In this document: piece by piece, positions 27,856-35,809 of the stretch | How positions within the stretch are numbered: the first letter of the stretch is position 1 | Layout of the letters: the number at the start of each line of letters is the position of its first letter | NCBI GenBank assembly: GCA_900473185.1 | Contig: UCKU01000026.1 | Coordinates: forward strand, 48,286-112,285 | DNA: 64,000 nt | Source of the DNA: Hyphomicrobiales bacterium | GTDB taxonomy: Bacteria > Pseudomonadota > Alphaproteobacteria > Rhizobiales > Rhizobiaceae | Direction: 5' to 3' | Translations under genes and position numbers: made by a program | The notes under the pieces: model-generated | Told to the model about the DNA's origin: nothing | What the model saw: only the letters and a program-made list of their open reading frames with translations | Databases searched by the model: none

Positions 27856-28356
27856 TCATTTCAAAATCATTGTGCTTTTGAGTGCGGCATTTTCGGCCCT
27901 GATGCGAACAGTCAGGACGGCGGCATTGAGGAGCGAAAAGGCGAGCGCATATAGCGGCATGCCGAAGGCAAGCGACAGGGCAGCAATCTCGCCTGTCACG
28001 ATCATGTAGTTCGGATGTTTGAAGAAGCGGTAGGGGCCGCCTTCGACGAGCGGCGCGCCGGGCAGGATGATGATACGCGTCGTCCAGCGCTCCCCAAGTG
28101 TGGTCAGCACCCATAGCCGCAGCACTTGCAGCAGCATGAAAAGACCGAACCAGAAGAGTTGGACCGGCTGTCCCGTCGCCAGCATCCATAGCCCGGCGAG
28201 CCAGCCCGTATGCAGCGCCACCATGTAGGGGTAATGATCGGGCGCGATCTCGCGCGCCCCCCTTGCAAAGAGCGCCATCGTGTTGCGGCGCGCGATGACC
28301 AGTTCCGAAAGCCGCTGGGCGGTCACGAAGGTCAGCAATGCGATGGAAGGCCACAT
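27856..28356 (-). CDS. Isoprenylcysteine carboxyl methyltransferase-family membrane protein, partner of the type III PKS
   Basis: A 166-residue integral membrane protein with four or five hydrophobic helices. The ICMT/PEMT SAM-binding block GPYRFFKHPNYMIVTGEIAA is near residue 112. Its ATG overlaps the PKS stop codon by 1 bp (TAATG), so the two are translationally coupled. The same pairing occurs in Bacillus (BpsA/BpsB) and Streptomyces (SrsA/SrsB), where the methyltransferase O-methylates alkylpyrone or alkylresorcinol products. A comparable role here is inferred from context. Confidence 0.85.
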   Translation of the reverse strand: MWPSIALLTFVTAQRLSELVIARRNTMALFARGAREIAPDHYPYMVALHTGWLAGLWMLATGQPVQLFWFGLFMLLQVLRLWVLTTLGERWTTRIIILPGAPLVEGGPYRFFKHPNYMIVTGEIAALSLAFGMPLYALAFSLLNAAVLTVRIRAENAALKSTMILK

Positions 28357-29411
28357 TATGCGACCCTCCGCAATGTCACGCAGCTTGCCGTAAAGCCCGG
28401 CCCCATGGCGATCATCGCCGCCCGGTCGGGCAGACCTCTGCTGATAGCGCGCTCCAGAACGAAGAGCACTGTCGGCGAGGACATATTGCCGTAATCTGCA
28501 AGCACCGACCGCTCGATGTCGAGCGTATCGGGCACCATGGAAAGCGCGCTCTCCATCGCAGTCAGCACCTTGGTACCGCCCGGGTGACAGATGAAACGGT
28601 CGATATCGCCGCGCCTCAGCCTGCTGCGTGCCAGAATGCCGTCGATTGCCGGGCCAAGTTCCTTTTCTGCAAAGGGCGGTAGCCCCTGCGCCAGCAGGAT
28701 GCCGAGCCCGGTATCATCGATCTTCCAGCCCATGATATCGAGCGTATCGGGAAACAGGTGATCGCCGGCCGATTCCACCTCCGCCATACCGCCTTCTTGG
28801 CCTGATCGTAGCACACAGGCCGCAGCCCCGTCACCGAAGAGGGCGGTGGCGATGATGTTCGGTTTCGTCAGCTCATCCAGACGGAAGGCGAGTGTGCAAA
28901 GCTCAATGGCGACGAAGAGTACCACGGCACCCGGGCGGCTGCGCGCCAGCCGCGAGGCGATGCCAAAGCCGGAAACGCCGGCAGCGCAGCCAAGCCCGAA
29001 GACGGGAACACGCTCGATATCCGCGCGAAAGCCGAGCCGGCCGGCGAGCCGCGCATCGAGGCTCGGCGTTGTGATGCCGGTGGAGGAAACCGTTACCACG
29101 CAATCGACCTGATCAACCGTCAGCCCGGCCTGATCAAGCGCGCGCGTTGCCGTCGCGGCGAACAGCGAACCGGCAACCTCCTCATAGGCCTCCATCCTGT
29201 CCTGCCAGCCATGCGTCTCTTCAAACCAGGAGAGGGGACGGGCGGCATGACGCTTTTCGATGCCGGCATTGTCGAAGACGCGCGCGAGGTGGCGGAATTC
29301 TTTGAAGCGATCGGCAAAGAGGCGCGCGGAGGCTTCGGCAGCCTGGCTCTGCGAGATGATATGTTCAGGCACTGCGGTGACAAGACTTAAGAGTCTGACG
29401 GATTGGGGCAC
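28356..29411 (-). CDS. Type III polyketide synthase (chalcone/alkylpyrone synthase-like)
   Basis: About 351 residues of thiolase fold that extend an acyl-CoA with malonyl-CoA and cyclise to an alkylpyrone or resorcinol-type product. The catalytic triad is visible: Cys in VFGLGCAAGVSG, His in FICHPGGTKVL, Asn in DYGNMSSPTVLF. I prefer the GTG at 29411 because AAGGAG lies 6 bp upstream and it gives the standard family length; an ATG at 29453 would add 14 residues (MFSACSAGNDKENI). The N-terminal fatty-acid-type pocket suggests a long-chain starter, but that cannot be settled by eye. It is coupled to the downstream ICMT gene. Confidence 0.9.
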   Translation of the reverse strand: MPQSVRLLSLVTAVPEHIISQSQAAEASARLFADRFKEFRHLARVFDNAGIEKRHAARPLSWFEETHGWQDRMEAYEEVAGSLFAATATRALDQAGLTVDQVDCVVTVSSTGITTPSLDARLAGRLGFRADIERVPVFGLGCAAGVSGFGIASRLARSRPGAVVLFVAIELCTLAFRLDELTKPNIIATALFGDGAAACVLRSGQEGGMAEVESAGDHLFPDTLDIMGWKIDDTGLGILLAQGLPPFAEKELGPAIDGILARSRLRRGDIDRFICHPGGTKVLTAMESALSMVPDTLDIERSVLADYGNMSSPTVLFVLERAISRGLPDRAAMIAMGPGFTASCVTLRRVA

Positions 29412-29584
29412 AATATTCTCCTTGTCGTTCCCGGCGGAACAGGCGGAAAACACGCTGGCCGAGGAGTTTATTCGATGTGTCCTCTTTCACGAAGCAGTGA
29501 TCGGAAAAATGCTGGAGCACACCGAATAAAGCTGGCAACAGCGGTGTTCACTCCTCGCAACGTCATTTTCCGAGGAGTTATCCA

Positions 29585-30121
29585 ATGACGACCAAGACTG
29601 TCCGCATCGCTTCCCTCGTGCTCGGCAGCTGCATTGCCGCTTCCGTCCTGTCCAGCCCCGTTTTCGCCATCGGCGACGACAGCAGCACCATGCCGGTCTG
29701 CAAGAAGGGCGAGATCTATGACAAGAAGGCCAAGAAATGCGTCAAGCAGCAGAGCGCCAACGTGACGGATGAAAACCGCACCGATTACGCCTACTCGCTC
29801 GCCAAGGCCGGCCGCTATGAAGAAGCGCTCGCCATGCTCGACACCGTCAAGGATCAGAACAATGCCGAATGGCTGAACTATCGCGGTTACGCCACCCGCA
29901 AGCTCGGCCGCACGGATGAGGGCATCTCCTACTATCTGCAGTCGGTGAAGCTCGATCCGCAATATGCCAAGGTCCGCGAATATCTCGGCGAAGCCTATGT
30001 CATCAAGGGTGATCTCAATCTTGCCAAGGAGCAGCTGACCACCATCAAGGCGATCTGCGGCACCGGCTGCGAGGAATATCAGGATCTCAACGCCGCCATC
30101 CTCGATCCGTCGAAGATCTAA
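29585..30121 (+). CDS. Secreted TPR-repeat protein
   Basis: 178 residues. The signal peptide is ~1-28 (RIASLVLGSCIAASVLSSPVFA). A short Cys-containing segment PVCKKGEIYDKKAKKCVKQ follows, a motif common in periplasmic proteins of Rhizobiales and probably a disulfide-closed loop. Two to three TPRs cover ~60-150 (YAYSLAKAGRYEEALAML; YRGYATRKLGRTDEGISYYL; EYLGEAYVIKGDLNLAKEQL), and a second Cys pair (ICGTGCEEY) is near 160. It likely scaffolds protein contacts in the periplasm. The partner is unknown; a palindromic repeat follows the stop. Confidence 0.8.
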   Translation: MTTKTVRIASLVLGSCIAASVLSSPVFAIGDDSSTMPVCKKGEIYDKKAKKCVKQQSANVTDENRTDYAYSLAKAGRYEEALAMLDTVKDQNNAEWLNYRGYATRKLGRTDEGISYYLQSVKLDPQYAKVREYLGEAYVIKGDLNLAKEQLTTIKAICGTGCEEYQDLNAAILDPSKI

Positions 30122-30122
30122 A

Positions 30123-30167
30123 GCAATTCGAGCAAAAGTGTGCAGCGGTTTTGCGTCCGGAATTGCG
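30123..30167. repeat. ~45-bp palindromic intergenic repeat
   Basis: This near-consensus copy has outer arms GCAATTCG and GGAATTGC, inner arms GCAAAA and TTTTGC, and centre GTGTGCAGCGG. It begins 2 bp after the TPR gene's stop codon. Confidence 0.85.
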
Positions 30168-30232
30168 TGAAACAAAGCTGCACACCTGCGTGAGGCAGGG
30201 GAGAGATAAGGTTGATTGAAGGGTATTTCCGG

Positions 30233-30838
30233 ATGTCGGTCGCGCACACCACATTTCCTGCCTATAGTCGCGCCAGAACGGAATCGCCGGCCCGGTCGGC
30301 GGTTCCGAAACAGCCAATACGCGCGGAGGCGGCCATCGCGAGCGAAGCGGATATCAGGAGCGGCCTGACGGAACATCTCGCCCGTCTGTGGCGCTATGGC
30401 CTCGTTCTTTCGCATCAGCGTGATGTGGCCGATGATCTCGTACAGGCGACCTGCGTTCGCGCGCTGGAACGGGCCGATCAGTTTGTAGCAGGCACGCGGC
30501 TCGATCGCTGGCTGTTTTCGATCCTGCATTCGATCTGGCTGAATGAGATCCGCGCCCGCCGCGTCCGCCAGGGGCAGGGCTTCGTCGATGCCGACGAGAC
30601 GCTGAGTTTCGATGGCGCCCGCGACACCGAAACGCATGTCATGGCGAACCAGGTTTTGAAACAGGTGAACGCGCTGCCCGACGCGCAGCGATCGGCGGTT
30701 TTCCTCGCCTATGTGGAAGGGCTTTCCTATCGCGAGGTCGCCGCCATACTGGATGTTCCGATCGGCACCGTGATGAGCCGGCTGGCAGCTGCCCGCGCGA
30801 AGCTCTCCGAAACCGTATCGGCAGGGGGATTTGAATGA
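30233..30838 (+). CDS. ECF-type RNA polymerase sigma factor
   Basis: About 201 residues. Region 2 spans ~50-120 (LARLWRYGLVLSHQRDVADD, with VQATCVRALER). Region 4 spans ~140-195 (LPDAQRSAVFLAYVEGLSYR, then DVPIGTVMSRLAAARAKL). A ~45-residue unstructured leader precedes region 2. The start is uncertain: ATG at 30233 or TTG at 30212, the latter with GGGGAG upstream. The stop overlaps the anti-sigma start by 4 bp. Such pairs respond to envelope or oxidative stress; the trigger here is not evident. Confidence 0.88.
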   Translation: MSVAHTTFPAYSRARTESPARSAVPKQPIRAEAAIASEADIRSGLTEHLARLWRYGLVLSHQRDVADDLVQATCVRALERADQFVAGTRLDRWLFSILHSIWLNEIRARRVRQGQGFVDADETLSFDGARDTETHVMANQVLKQVNALPDAQRSAVFLAYVEGLSYREVAAILDVPIGTVMSRLAAARAKLSETVSAGGFE

Positions 30839-31629
30839 GCACGAAGCACATAATGCCCTCCAACGAGGAACTGACCGCCTTCATCGATGGTGAACTTGGG
30901 CCCGAAGAGGCTGCCCGCATCGAGGCTATGGTCGAGGCCGATGAGGCTGTGGCCGAACGGCTGGAATTCCTGGCGCGCGCAAGCCTGCCTTACAGGCAAG
31001 CCTTTGCGCCGTTGCTCGATGCCGCTCCGCAGGCAAAGCTCGAAGCCATGCTATCGGCCATTCCCGCCACCCAGCCTGCAAGACCGGCTGCCTTCGTGAG
31101 CCGTCGAGGCTTTCTCGGCGCGCTTGCTGCTTCGGTCGTTGCCGGCATCGCCGTCGACCGCGCCGTGATCGGTCTCAGCACAGGGCTCTCGGGCAAGGAT
31201 GAAAACAGTGAGTGGCGCGCCGTCGTTGCCCAATATATCTCGCTCTATACGCCGGAGACGCTCGCCGGTCCGGTCCCGCCCAGAGATGTGCAGGCAGCGC
31301 AACTCGCCAGTCTGGACGGCGACCTCCGCCTGCAACTCTCGCCAGAGCAGGTCGCCCTGCCGGATATCGATTTCAAGCGCGCCCAGATCCTGCAATATGA
31401 TGGCAAGCCGCTCGCCCAGATCGCCTATCTGGATCCCGAGACCGGCCCCATGGCGCTCTGCATCGTCGCCTCCGATGGCGGCCCCAAGGCCCCTGATATC
31501 GAAGGCCGCAAGGGCATGAATGTCGTCTACTGGGCGAATGCCACCCACGCCTTCATGCTCATCGGCCACGCGCCGGTCGACCGTATGACTGAGATCGCCG
31601 ATGCGGTGCGGAGCAAGATTTCTGTCTGA
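30835..31629 (+). CDS. Membrane-anchored anti-sigma factor
   Basis: 264 residues. The N-terminal ~80 residues (NEELTAFIDGELGPEEAARI) have the anti-sigma outline without the zinc H/C/C set. One membrane helix (~88-110) follows an SRRGFLGALAASVVAG segment, and the remaining ~150 residues lie outside the cytoplasm, ending with VVYWANATHAFMLIGH. It overlaps the sigma gene by 4 bp and is therefore co-produced with it. Release of the sigma factor presumably depends on the exported C-terminal part. The RR-containing segment resembles a Tat motif but is probably just the positive flank of the helix. Confidence 0.82.
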   Translation: MSTKHIMPSNEELTAFIDGELGPEEAARIEAMVEADEAVAERLEFLARASLPYRQAFAPLLDAAPQAKLEAMLSAIPATQPARPAAFVSRRGFLGALAASVVAGIAVDRAVIGLSTGLSGKDENSEWRAVVAQYISLYTPETLAGPVPPRDVQAAQLASLDGDLRLQLSPEQVALPDIDFKRAQILQYDGKPLAQIAYLDPETGPMALCIVASDGGPKAPDIEGRKGMNVVYWANATHAFMLIGHAPVDRMTEIADAVRSKISV

Positions 31630-31659
31630 TTGCAATTGACGGCATCGGGTCGTAATCCA

Positions 31660-32310
31660 TCAGTTCACTGCGCTCGCAAGCCGAAGATTTGCCTGCGATA
31701 CGCCGCCACCGGTTACCGGCGGCCGGGCGTTGACCTCGATGACACCAGAGGTTTTCGGCTTCGGGGCTGGCCGTGGCGCCTTGATGGGCGTGGGTCCGCT
31801 CGCCGCCTTGCCGGGTGAGCAATTCCCTGACGTGCTGCTTTCGACGTGCGGCTTGCCGTCAGCGCCGCTGAAGTAACGGAGGCTGCGGGTGCAGACGCCG
31901 TTGCCGGACATAGTCGAAACCATCGAATAGCCCTGCGTGCCGGCGGGCAGCCTGTTGAGGCCGATATCAGTCGGATTTCCCGGAGATGCCTGCATCATGC
32001 TGTCGGCCTGTTGCATCATCGCAGCAGCCTCGCGGTTCATCGCCGCGGATATCCGGTCCAGATCGGCGAAAGGAGCGGAAGGCCAGAACGGATCGAAAAA
32101 GCCCGAATCCGGCTGACTGTCGAACCGGATTTGCGGCGGTCGGTCGCCGGCGTAACGAATGCGTTCGAGCGAACCATCCGGCAGTCGTACGACGAGCACA
32201 TGGGTATCGGTTGATTTGTGGGCGAGGCTCTCGGCCACAGCCGGGCCGGCAAGCGCGGCGGCTGCGATTGCCGCGGCGCTCACGAGAATTGCAATATGAA
32301 GCCTTTGCAT
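31660..32310 (-). CDS. Secreted protein of unknown function
   Basis: 216 residues from the ATG at 32310, which has AGGAGG 6 bp upstream; a start at 32355 is open but adds an unlikely leader. The signal peptide is ~1-27 (LHIAILVSAAAIAAAALAGPAVA). The middle holds a methionine/alanine-rich helix (MNREAAAMMQQADSMMQ), then MSGNGVCTRSLRYFSGADG with a second Cys in TSGNCSPG, and a proline/lysine-rich tail. I do not recognise a domain. Convergent with the anti-sigma gene, it could be an envelope protein of that regulon, but nothing proves it. Confidence 0.7.
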   Translation of the reverse strand: MQRLHIAILVSAAAIAAAALAGPAVAESLAHKSTDTHVLVVRLPDGSLERIRYAGDRPPQIRFDSQPDSGFFDPFWPSAPFADLDRISAAMNREAAAMMQQADSMMQASPGNPTDIGLNRLPAGTQGYSMVSTMSGNGVCTRSLRYFSGADGKPHVESSTSGNCSPGKAASGPTPIKAPRPAPKPKTSGVIEVNARPPVTGGGVSQANLRLASAVN

Positions 32311-32462
32311 AAGGGCCTCCTGAGATGGGAAGAACACCAATCCAACTGTCCGCATGAACGAAGTGCAGCGGCACGGCAGTGAGGATCATTGTGGCGCAGG
32401 CCGAATTTGTGGCGCGCTGCTGCGGCGTGGCGACGCAGAAAGCGGGCACCGAAAGCATATCG

Positions 32463-32487
32463 CGCAAAAGTGTTCAGCGGTTTTGCG
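32463..32487. repeat. Core remnant of the palindromic intergenic repeat
   Basis: Only the centre is kept (GCAAAAGTG, then AGCGGTTTTGCG); the outer CAATTCC/GGAATTG arms are gone. The surrounding 32311-32543 gap contains nothing else I can support. Confidence 0.55.
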
Positions 32488-32543
32488 TGCGGGAGATGAG
32501 GAGGTGAAGCCTGGAAAGCGAATCCGAATGACCGCAACGCGCG

Positions 32544-33104
32544 TTAGAACGGCTGGGTCTTGTCCGAAACCTGGCTGGCTTGATTGGCCGGGACAAGGCG
32601 GTTCAGGCAGTTGACGTAGGTCGTATACATCTGTTGCAGCCGCGACAGCGGCACCACCCAAGGCTCTTCATTTCCGGCAAAATCCAGTTCCATATCCGGC
32701 GTGCCGATAAAGGAATTCTTGAGCATCTTCTTGATCTGCGCGACGCCCGTCCTCTCAGAGGCCGGCAGGATGCGAAGCGTCTTGCTGTCGAAGGCCTCGG
32801 CCGGCACGGCCTTGGTGCCAGCGCGGCCGACAAGGGTCACTTTGGTCGTGGTACCGGCCGGAATATCCCAGCCATCCTTCGAAACGAGCCACATGATGCT
32901 GTCGAGGGTCTGCCGGAACTCGACCGTCTTGCCGAGCTCATTGTTCCAGACCAGCCGGCAATAGGACGGCTTCTCGCCGACGAACCCAACCGACCACTGC
33001 CGCGCATCGCCCATCCATTCCGTCTCGCTCCCCCGGGCCGTCTCGCTCCGGGCTGTGGCCGGGAGGAGAAGTGTTGCCAGCAATAGTGCAGAAAAGGTCT
33101 TCAT
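32544..33104 (-). CDS. Secreted protein of unknown function
   Basis: 186 residues. The signal peptide is ~1-19 (FSALLLATLLLPATARS). The mature part contains WSVGFVGEKPSYCRLVW near its start and a single later Cys near the C-terminus (YVNCLNRLVP), perhaps forming a disulfide. The WxVGF..CR pattern is faintly like short periplasmic IalB-like proteins, but I would not assign it. It stands alone with no clear operon partner. The function is unknown. Confidence 0.65.
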   Translation of the reverse strand: MKTFSALLLATLLLPATARSETARGSETEWMGDARQWSVGFVGEKPSYCRLVWNNELGKTVEFRQTLDSIMWLVSKDGWDIPAGTTTKVTLVGRAGTKAVPAEAFDSKTLRILPASERTGVAQIKKMLKNSFIGTPDMELDFAGNEEPWVVPLSRLQQMYTTYVNCLNRLVPANQASQVSDKTQPF

Positions 33105-33933
33105 GGCTCGAATCGTCTCCAGGGAGCTGGGGTGATTCTAACGGCGGAAGGTTGAGGTTTTGCTACCGGGGTGGACTGTGAATGCGGGTTGGTGACTGCT
33201 CAAAATGATCCATCTCGATACGCAACCCAGGAATGATCGGACGCCGTCCGGCGACGCTGTCATCCTCGAGCGTTCCGGCGTGCAACCTGGATTGGCATAT
33301 TCGCGGCGATGTGAGCGGCAGGCTTTGGGCGAGATGGGCGGATGGTCGCAGTGAGTTCGCGCGTGGCCCGCAAGGGCGGGAACGGACCTTTCGGCGGGTG
33401 TGGGCGCACCCGACTGGAGACACTGATCTTCGGGCGGTTTTTTGCGCCGACCGGCAGAATTGCTTACGGTGCTTACAATTGGTTACACATATTCTGTAAT
33501 CGAATTTCCGTAATGATTTCAGTGGTTTATTTTTTGTATTACGGAATTACGAAGATAGTGGTGAAACTTAGGTGGAGAGACAGCCGGTATTTCAAGGGGC
33601 CGTGGCTATCCCCATGAAAGTTTGAAACAGGCCGTAATTTTCGTAATTTTGTAATAGCGGTCGTTAAGAGTGTGATTTTATTATGTAATCGCGATTACGA
33701 AATTTGCAGGCGAATGGCAGCGATTACAAATTTGGATATCACCGATGACGCCCAGCGGTTCGCGGGTGATCTCGACGCCGATATCAGGACGAACGGCCCT
33801 TACGAGCGTGTCACGACGATTGATGTCAGGCGCGCTCCAATCGCTGTCGATGGGCGGGGGCAGGTCGCCAAGATACCAAAACGGGATCCGGCACGACTGG
33901 AAAATCAAGGAATTAAGGGCTTTTAGGGAGAAT
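33105..33933. other. Gene-poor stretch beside tRNA-Gln
   Basis: 829 bp in which none of the open frames (up to ~90 codons) has a convincing ribosome site, composition or family match. The left half is GC-rich like its neighbours and might be a decayed coding region. The right half (about 33480-33735) is strikingly AT-rich and full of GTAAT/ATTAC words. This could be a remnant of DNA acquired at the tRNA 3' end, but I found no integrase fragment and no clear repeat of the tRNA end. Confidence 0.5.
33496..33733. repeat. Cluster of GTAAT/ATTAC words with a perfect palindrome
   Basis: About ten GTAAT or ATTAC words fall in ~230 bp, including three in a row around 33630-33655. The 14-bp perfect palindrome GTAATCGCGATTAC is at 33685-33698, and a second near-palindrome, GTATTACGGAATTACG, is near 33536-33551. 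No gene is evident to explain these as an operator cluster. Confidence 0.55.
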
Positions 33934-34007
33934 TGGCTGGGGAACCTGGACTCGAACCAAGATTAACGGAGTCAGAGTCCGTCGTTCTACCATTGAACTA
34001 TTCCCCA
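33934..34007 (-). tRNA. tRNA-Gln (anticodon CTG)
   Basis: The reverse strand gives a complete cloverleaf. Acceptor TGGGGAA pairs with TTCCCCA; discriminator G73 and encoded CCA follow. The D-arm is GTTC/GAAC. The anticodon arm is CGGAC-TCTGACT-type with CTG in the loop, and the T-loop is TTCGAGT. Its 3' end faces the gene-poor stretch. Confidence 0.96.
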
Positions 34008-34253
34008 GCAATCGCTGCCGAAGCATGGCTTGGCTGCTGTGCGGCGCTTATAACCAAAACGACGCCGAATGCAAATACCCGTTTTGAAAAAATTCGATCC
34101 CTCCACGGCGGGTGAAAATCGGGTGGTTAAAATCCGGAATCAAAAAGAATTTGGTGATTTCGCCGGTCGCTGATATCTTCGCGCCAACGCAAAAATCGAA
34201 TGAGCGCCTGCTGCATACCTTTCTGGACTTGCGCGGCGCGATGGAAAACGAAC

Positions 34254-35807
34254 GTGGAAGACCCCGAAGGCGGCGCAAGGCCGCAATTTGACGGGGCGTC
34301 GGCGGCAGGGCGCAAGGACGGCAAGAAGTCCAGGCGCCGCAAGGGCAAGCGTGGCGGGCAATCCCGCAGCGCCGCTCATTCCGCTTCGCATGATCTCTCC
34401 GGCCATGCCGGGGAGGCAGCACGCCCGAAGGAAGACACGGAAAGCCCGGCCCGCAAGCGGAAACGCCGCCGTCGTGGTGGGCGTGGCGCATCTCAGCCCG
34501 ATACGGTCGTCCAGCCGCTGCCTGTGGTTCAGGCCGTCGCTCACGGCCATGGCCCGCGCCCCGATGGCGATTCGCCCTCCGGCCGACGTAACCGACGCAA
34601 GCATCGAAGCAAGCGGGGCCTGCAGGGCAGGCCGCTCGCTCCTGTGCAAGCGCCGCCCACCGCAAGGCCCGAACATCGCGCTGAAGCGCCGTCGCGCCCT
34701 GTGCTGCGCGAGGTGCAGGATGCCGAATCGGTAAATCGCAGGAGCCGTCAGCCAGGTCATGAAGACGAACGGGCAGGGGGCGAACATCCCTGGCCGGACG
34801 AGCTCTATGCCGCGCTCGATCTCGGCACCAACAATTGCCGCCTGCTGATCGCCCAGCCGACGCGCCCCGGCCAGTTCCGCGTTGTCGATGCCTTTTCCCG
34901 TATCGTGCGCCTCGGCGAAGGGCTTGCCGCCAGTGGCAGGCTGTCCGACGAGGCGATGGAGAGGGCGGTCGATGCGCTCAGGATCTGCGCTTCCAAGCTT
35001 AGGAATCGCGAGATCCGCCGCATGCGGCTGATTGCGACCGAGGCCTGCCGTCAGGCGGCCAACGGCGAGGAATTCCTGCAGCGCGTCGTGCTTGAGACCG
35101 GGCTGGAGCTCGAAATCATCGATCGGGAAACCGAGGCGCGGCTTGCCGTTTCCGGCTGCTCCTCGCTGGTCGGCCGCGAGGCGCGCTCCGTCGTGCTCTT
35201 CGACATCGGCGGCGGTTCTTCTGAAATTGCCGTCATCCGCATCGGCGACAACCGTTTCGCCCGCCTTGCCAACCACATCACCCACTGGACCTCGCTGCCC
35301 GTCGGCGTCGTCACCCTCTCGGAGCGCCATGGCGGCCGCGATGTGACGCCTGATGTTTTCGAGGGCATGGTGAGCGAGGTCGCGGGCATGCTGTCGAATT
35401 TCGACTGCCCGGAGATCGAGATTGGCGAGGACGGCGATTTTCATCTGATCGGCACCTCGGGCACGGTGACGACGCTTGCCGGCGTGCATCTCGACCTGCC
35501 GCGTTACGACCGCCGCAAGGTCGATGGCATATGGCTGTCGGATGATGAAGTCTCCGCCATGCAGGCGAAGCTTCTCTCCTGGAATTTTGAAAGCCGCGCC
35601 GCCAATCCCTGCATCGGGCCGGACCGCGCCGACCTGGTGCTTGCGGGCTGTGCCATTCTGGAGGCGATCCGCCGCCGTTGGCCGAGCCCGCGCATGCGCG
35701 TTGCCGATCGTGGCTTGAGGGAAGGCCTGCTCACCGACATGATGGCCGATGACGGCGTCTGGCGGCGGCATCGCAACCGCCGCGGCCAGCGGGGAAACAA
35801 GGGGTAG
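34254..35807 (+). CDS. Ppx/GppA-family phosphatase with a long basic N-terminal extension
   Basis: About 517 residues. The C-terminal ~330 form the actin-like Ppx/GppA fold, which removes phosphate from polyphosphate or the 5' end of pppGpp. Phosphate-1 loop is YAALDLGTNNCRLLIAQ, phosphate-2 FDIGGGSSEIAVI, adenosine loop GTSGTVTTLAGVHL. The first ~185 residues are disordered, with lysine/arginine runs (SRRRKGKRGG, ARKRKRRRRGGRG) as in RNA-binding tails. I prefer the GTG at 34254; an ATG at 34200 adds an unlikely MSACCIPFW leader. The next gene (rlmE) starts 2 bp later, so the two form an operon, hinting at an RNA or ribosome link. Confidence 0.88.
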   Translation: MEDPEGGARPQFDGASAAGRKDGKKSRRRKGKRGGQSRSAAHSASHDLSGHAGEAARPKEDTESPARKRKRRRRGGRGASQPDTVVQPLPVVQAVAHGHGPRPDGDSPSGRRNRRKHRSKRGLQGRPLAPVQAPPTARPEHRAEAPSRPVLREVQDAESVNRRSRQPGHEDERAGGEHPWPDELYAALDLGTNNCRLLIAQPTRPGQFRVVDAFSRIVRLGEGLAASGRLSDEAMERAVDALRICASKLRNREIRRMRLIATEACRQAANGEEFLQRVVLETGLELEIIDRETEARLAVSGCSSLVGREARSVVLFDIGGGSSEIAVIRIGDNRFARLANHITHWTSLPVGVVTLSERHGGRDVTPDVFEGMVSEVAGMLSNFDCPEIEIGEDGDFHLIGTSGTVTTLAGVHLDLPRYDRRKVDGIWLSDDEVSAMQAKLLSWNFESRAANPCIGPDRADLVLAGCAILEAIRRRWPSPRMRVADRGLREGLLTDMMADDGVWRRHRNRRGQRGNKG

Positions 35808-35809
35808 GC

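Noticed and set aside
33105..33140. Direct repeat of the tRNA-Gln 3' end (attachment site)
   Set aside because: GAGCTGGGGTGATTC at ~33122 shares only a few bases with the tRNA end; this is too short to call an att site.
33934..34007. Short open frames ending NLDSNQD or EPRLTESE across this stretch
   Set aside because: They are translations of tRNA-Gln, a common annotation artefact.
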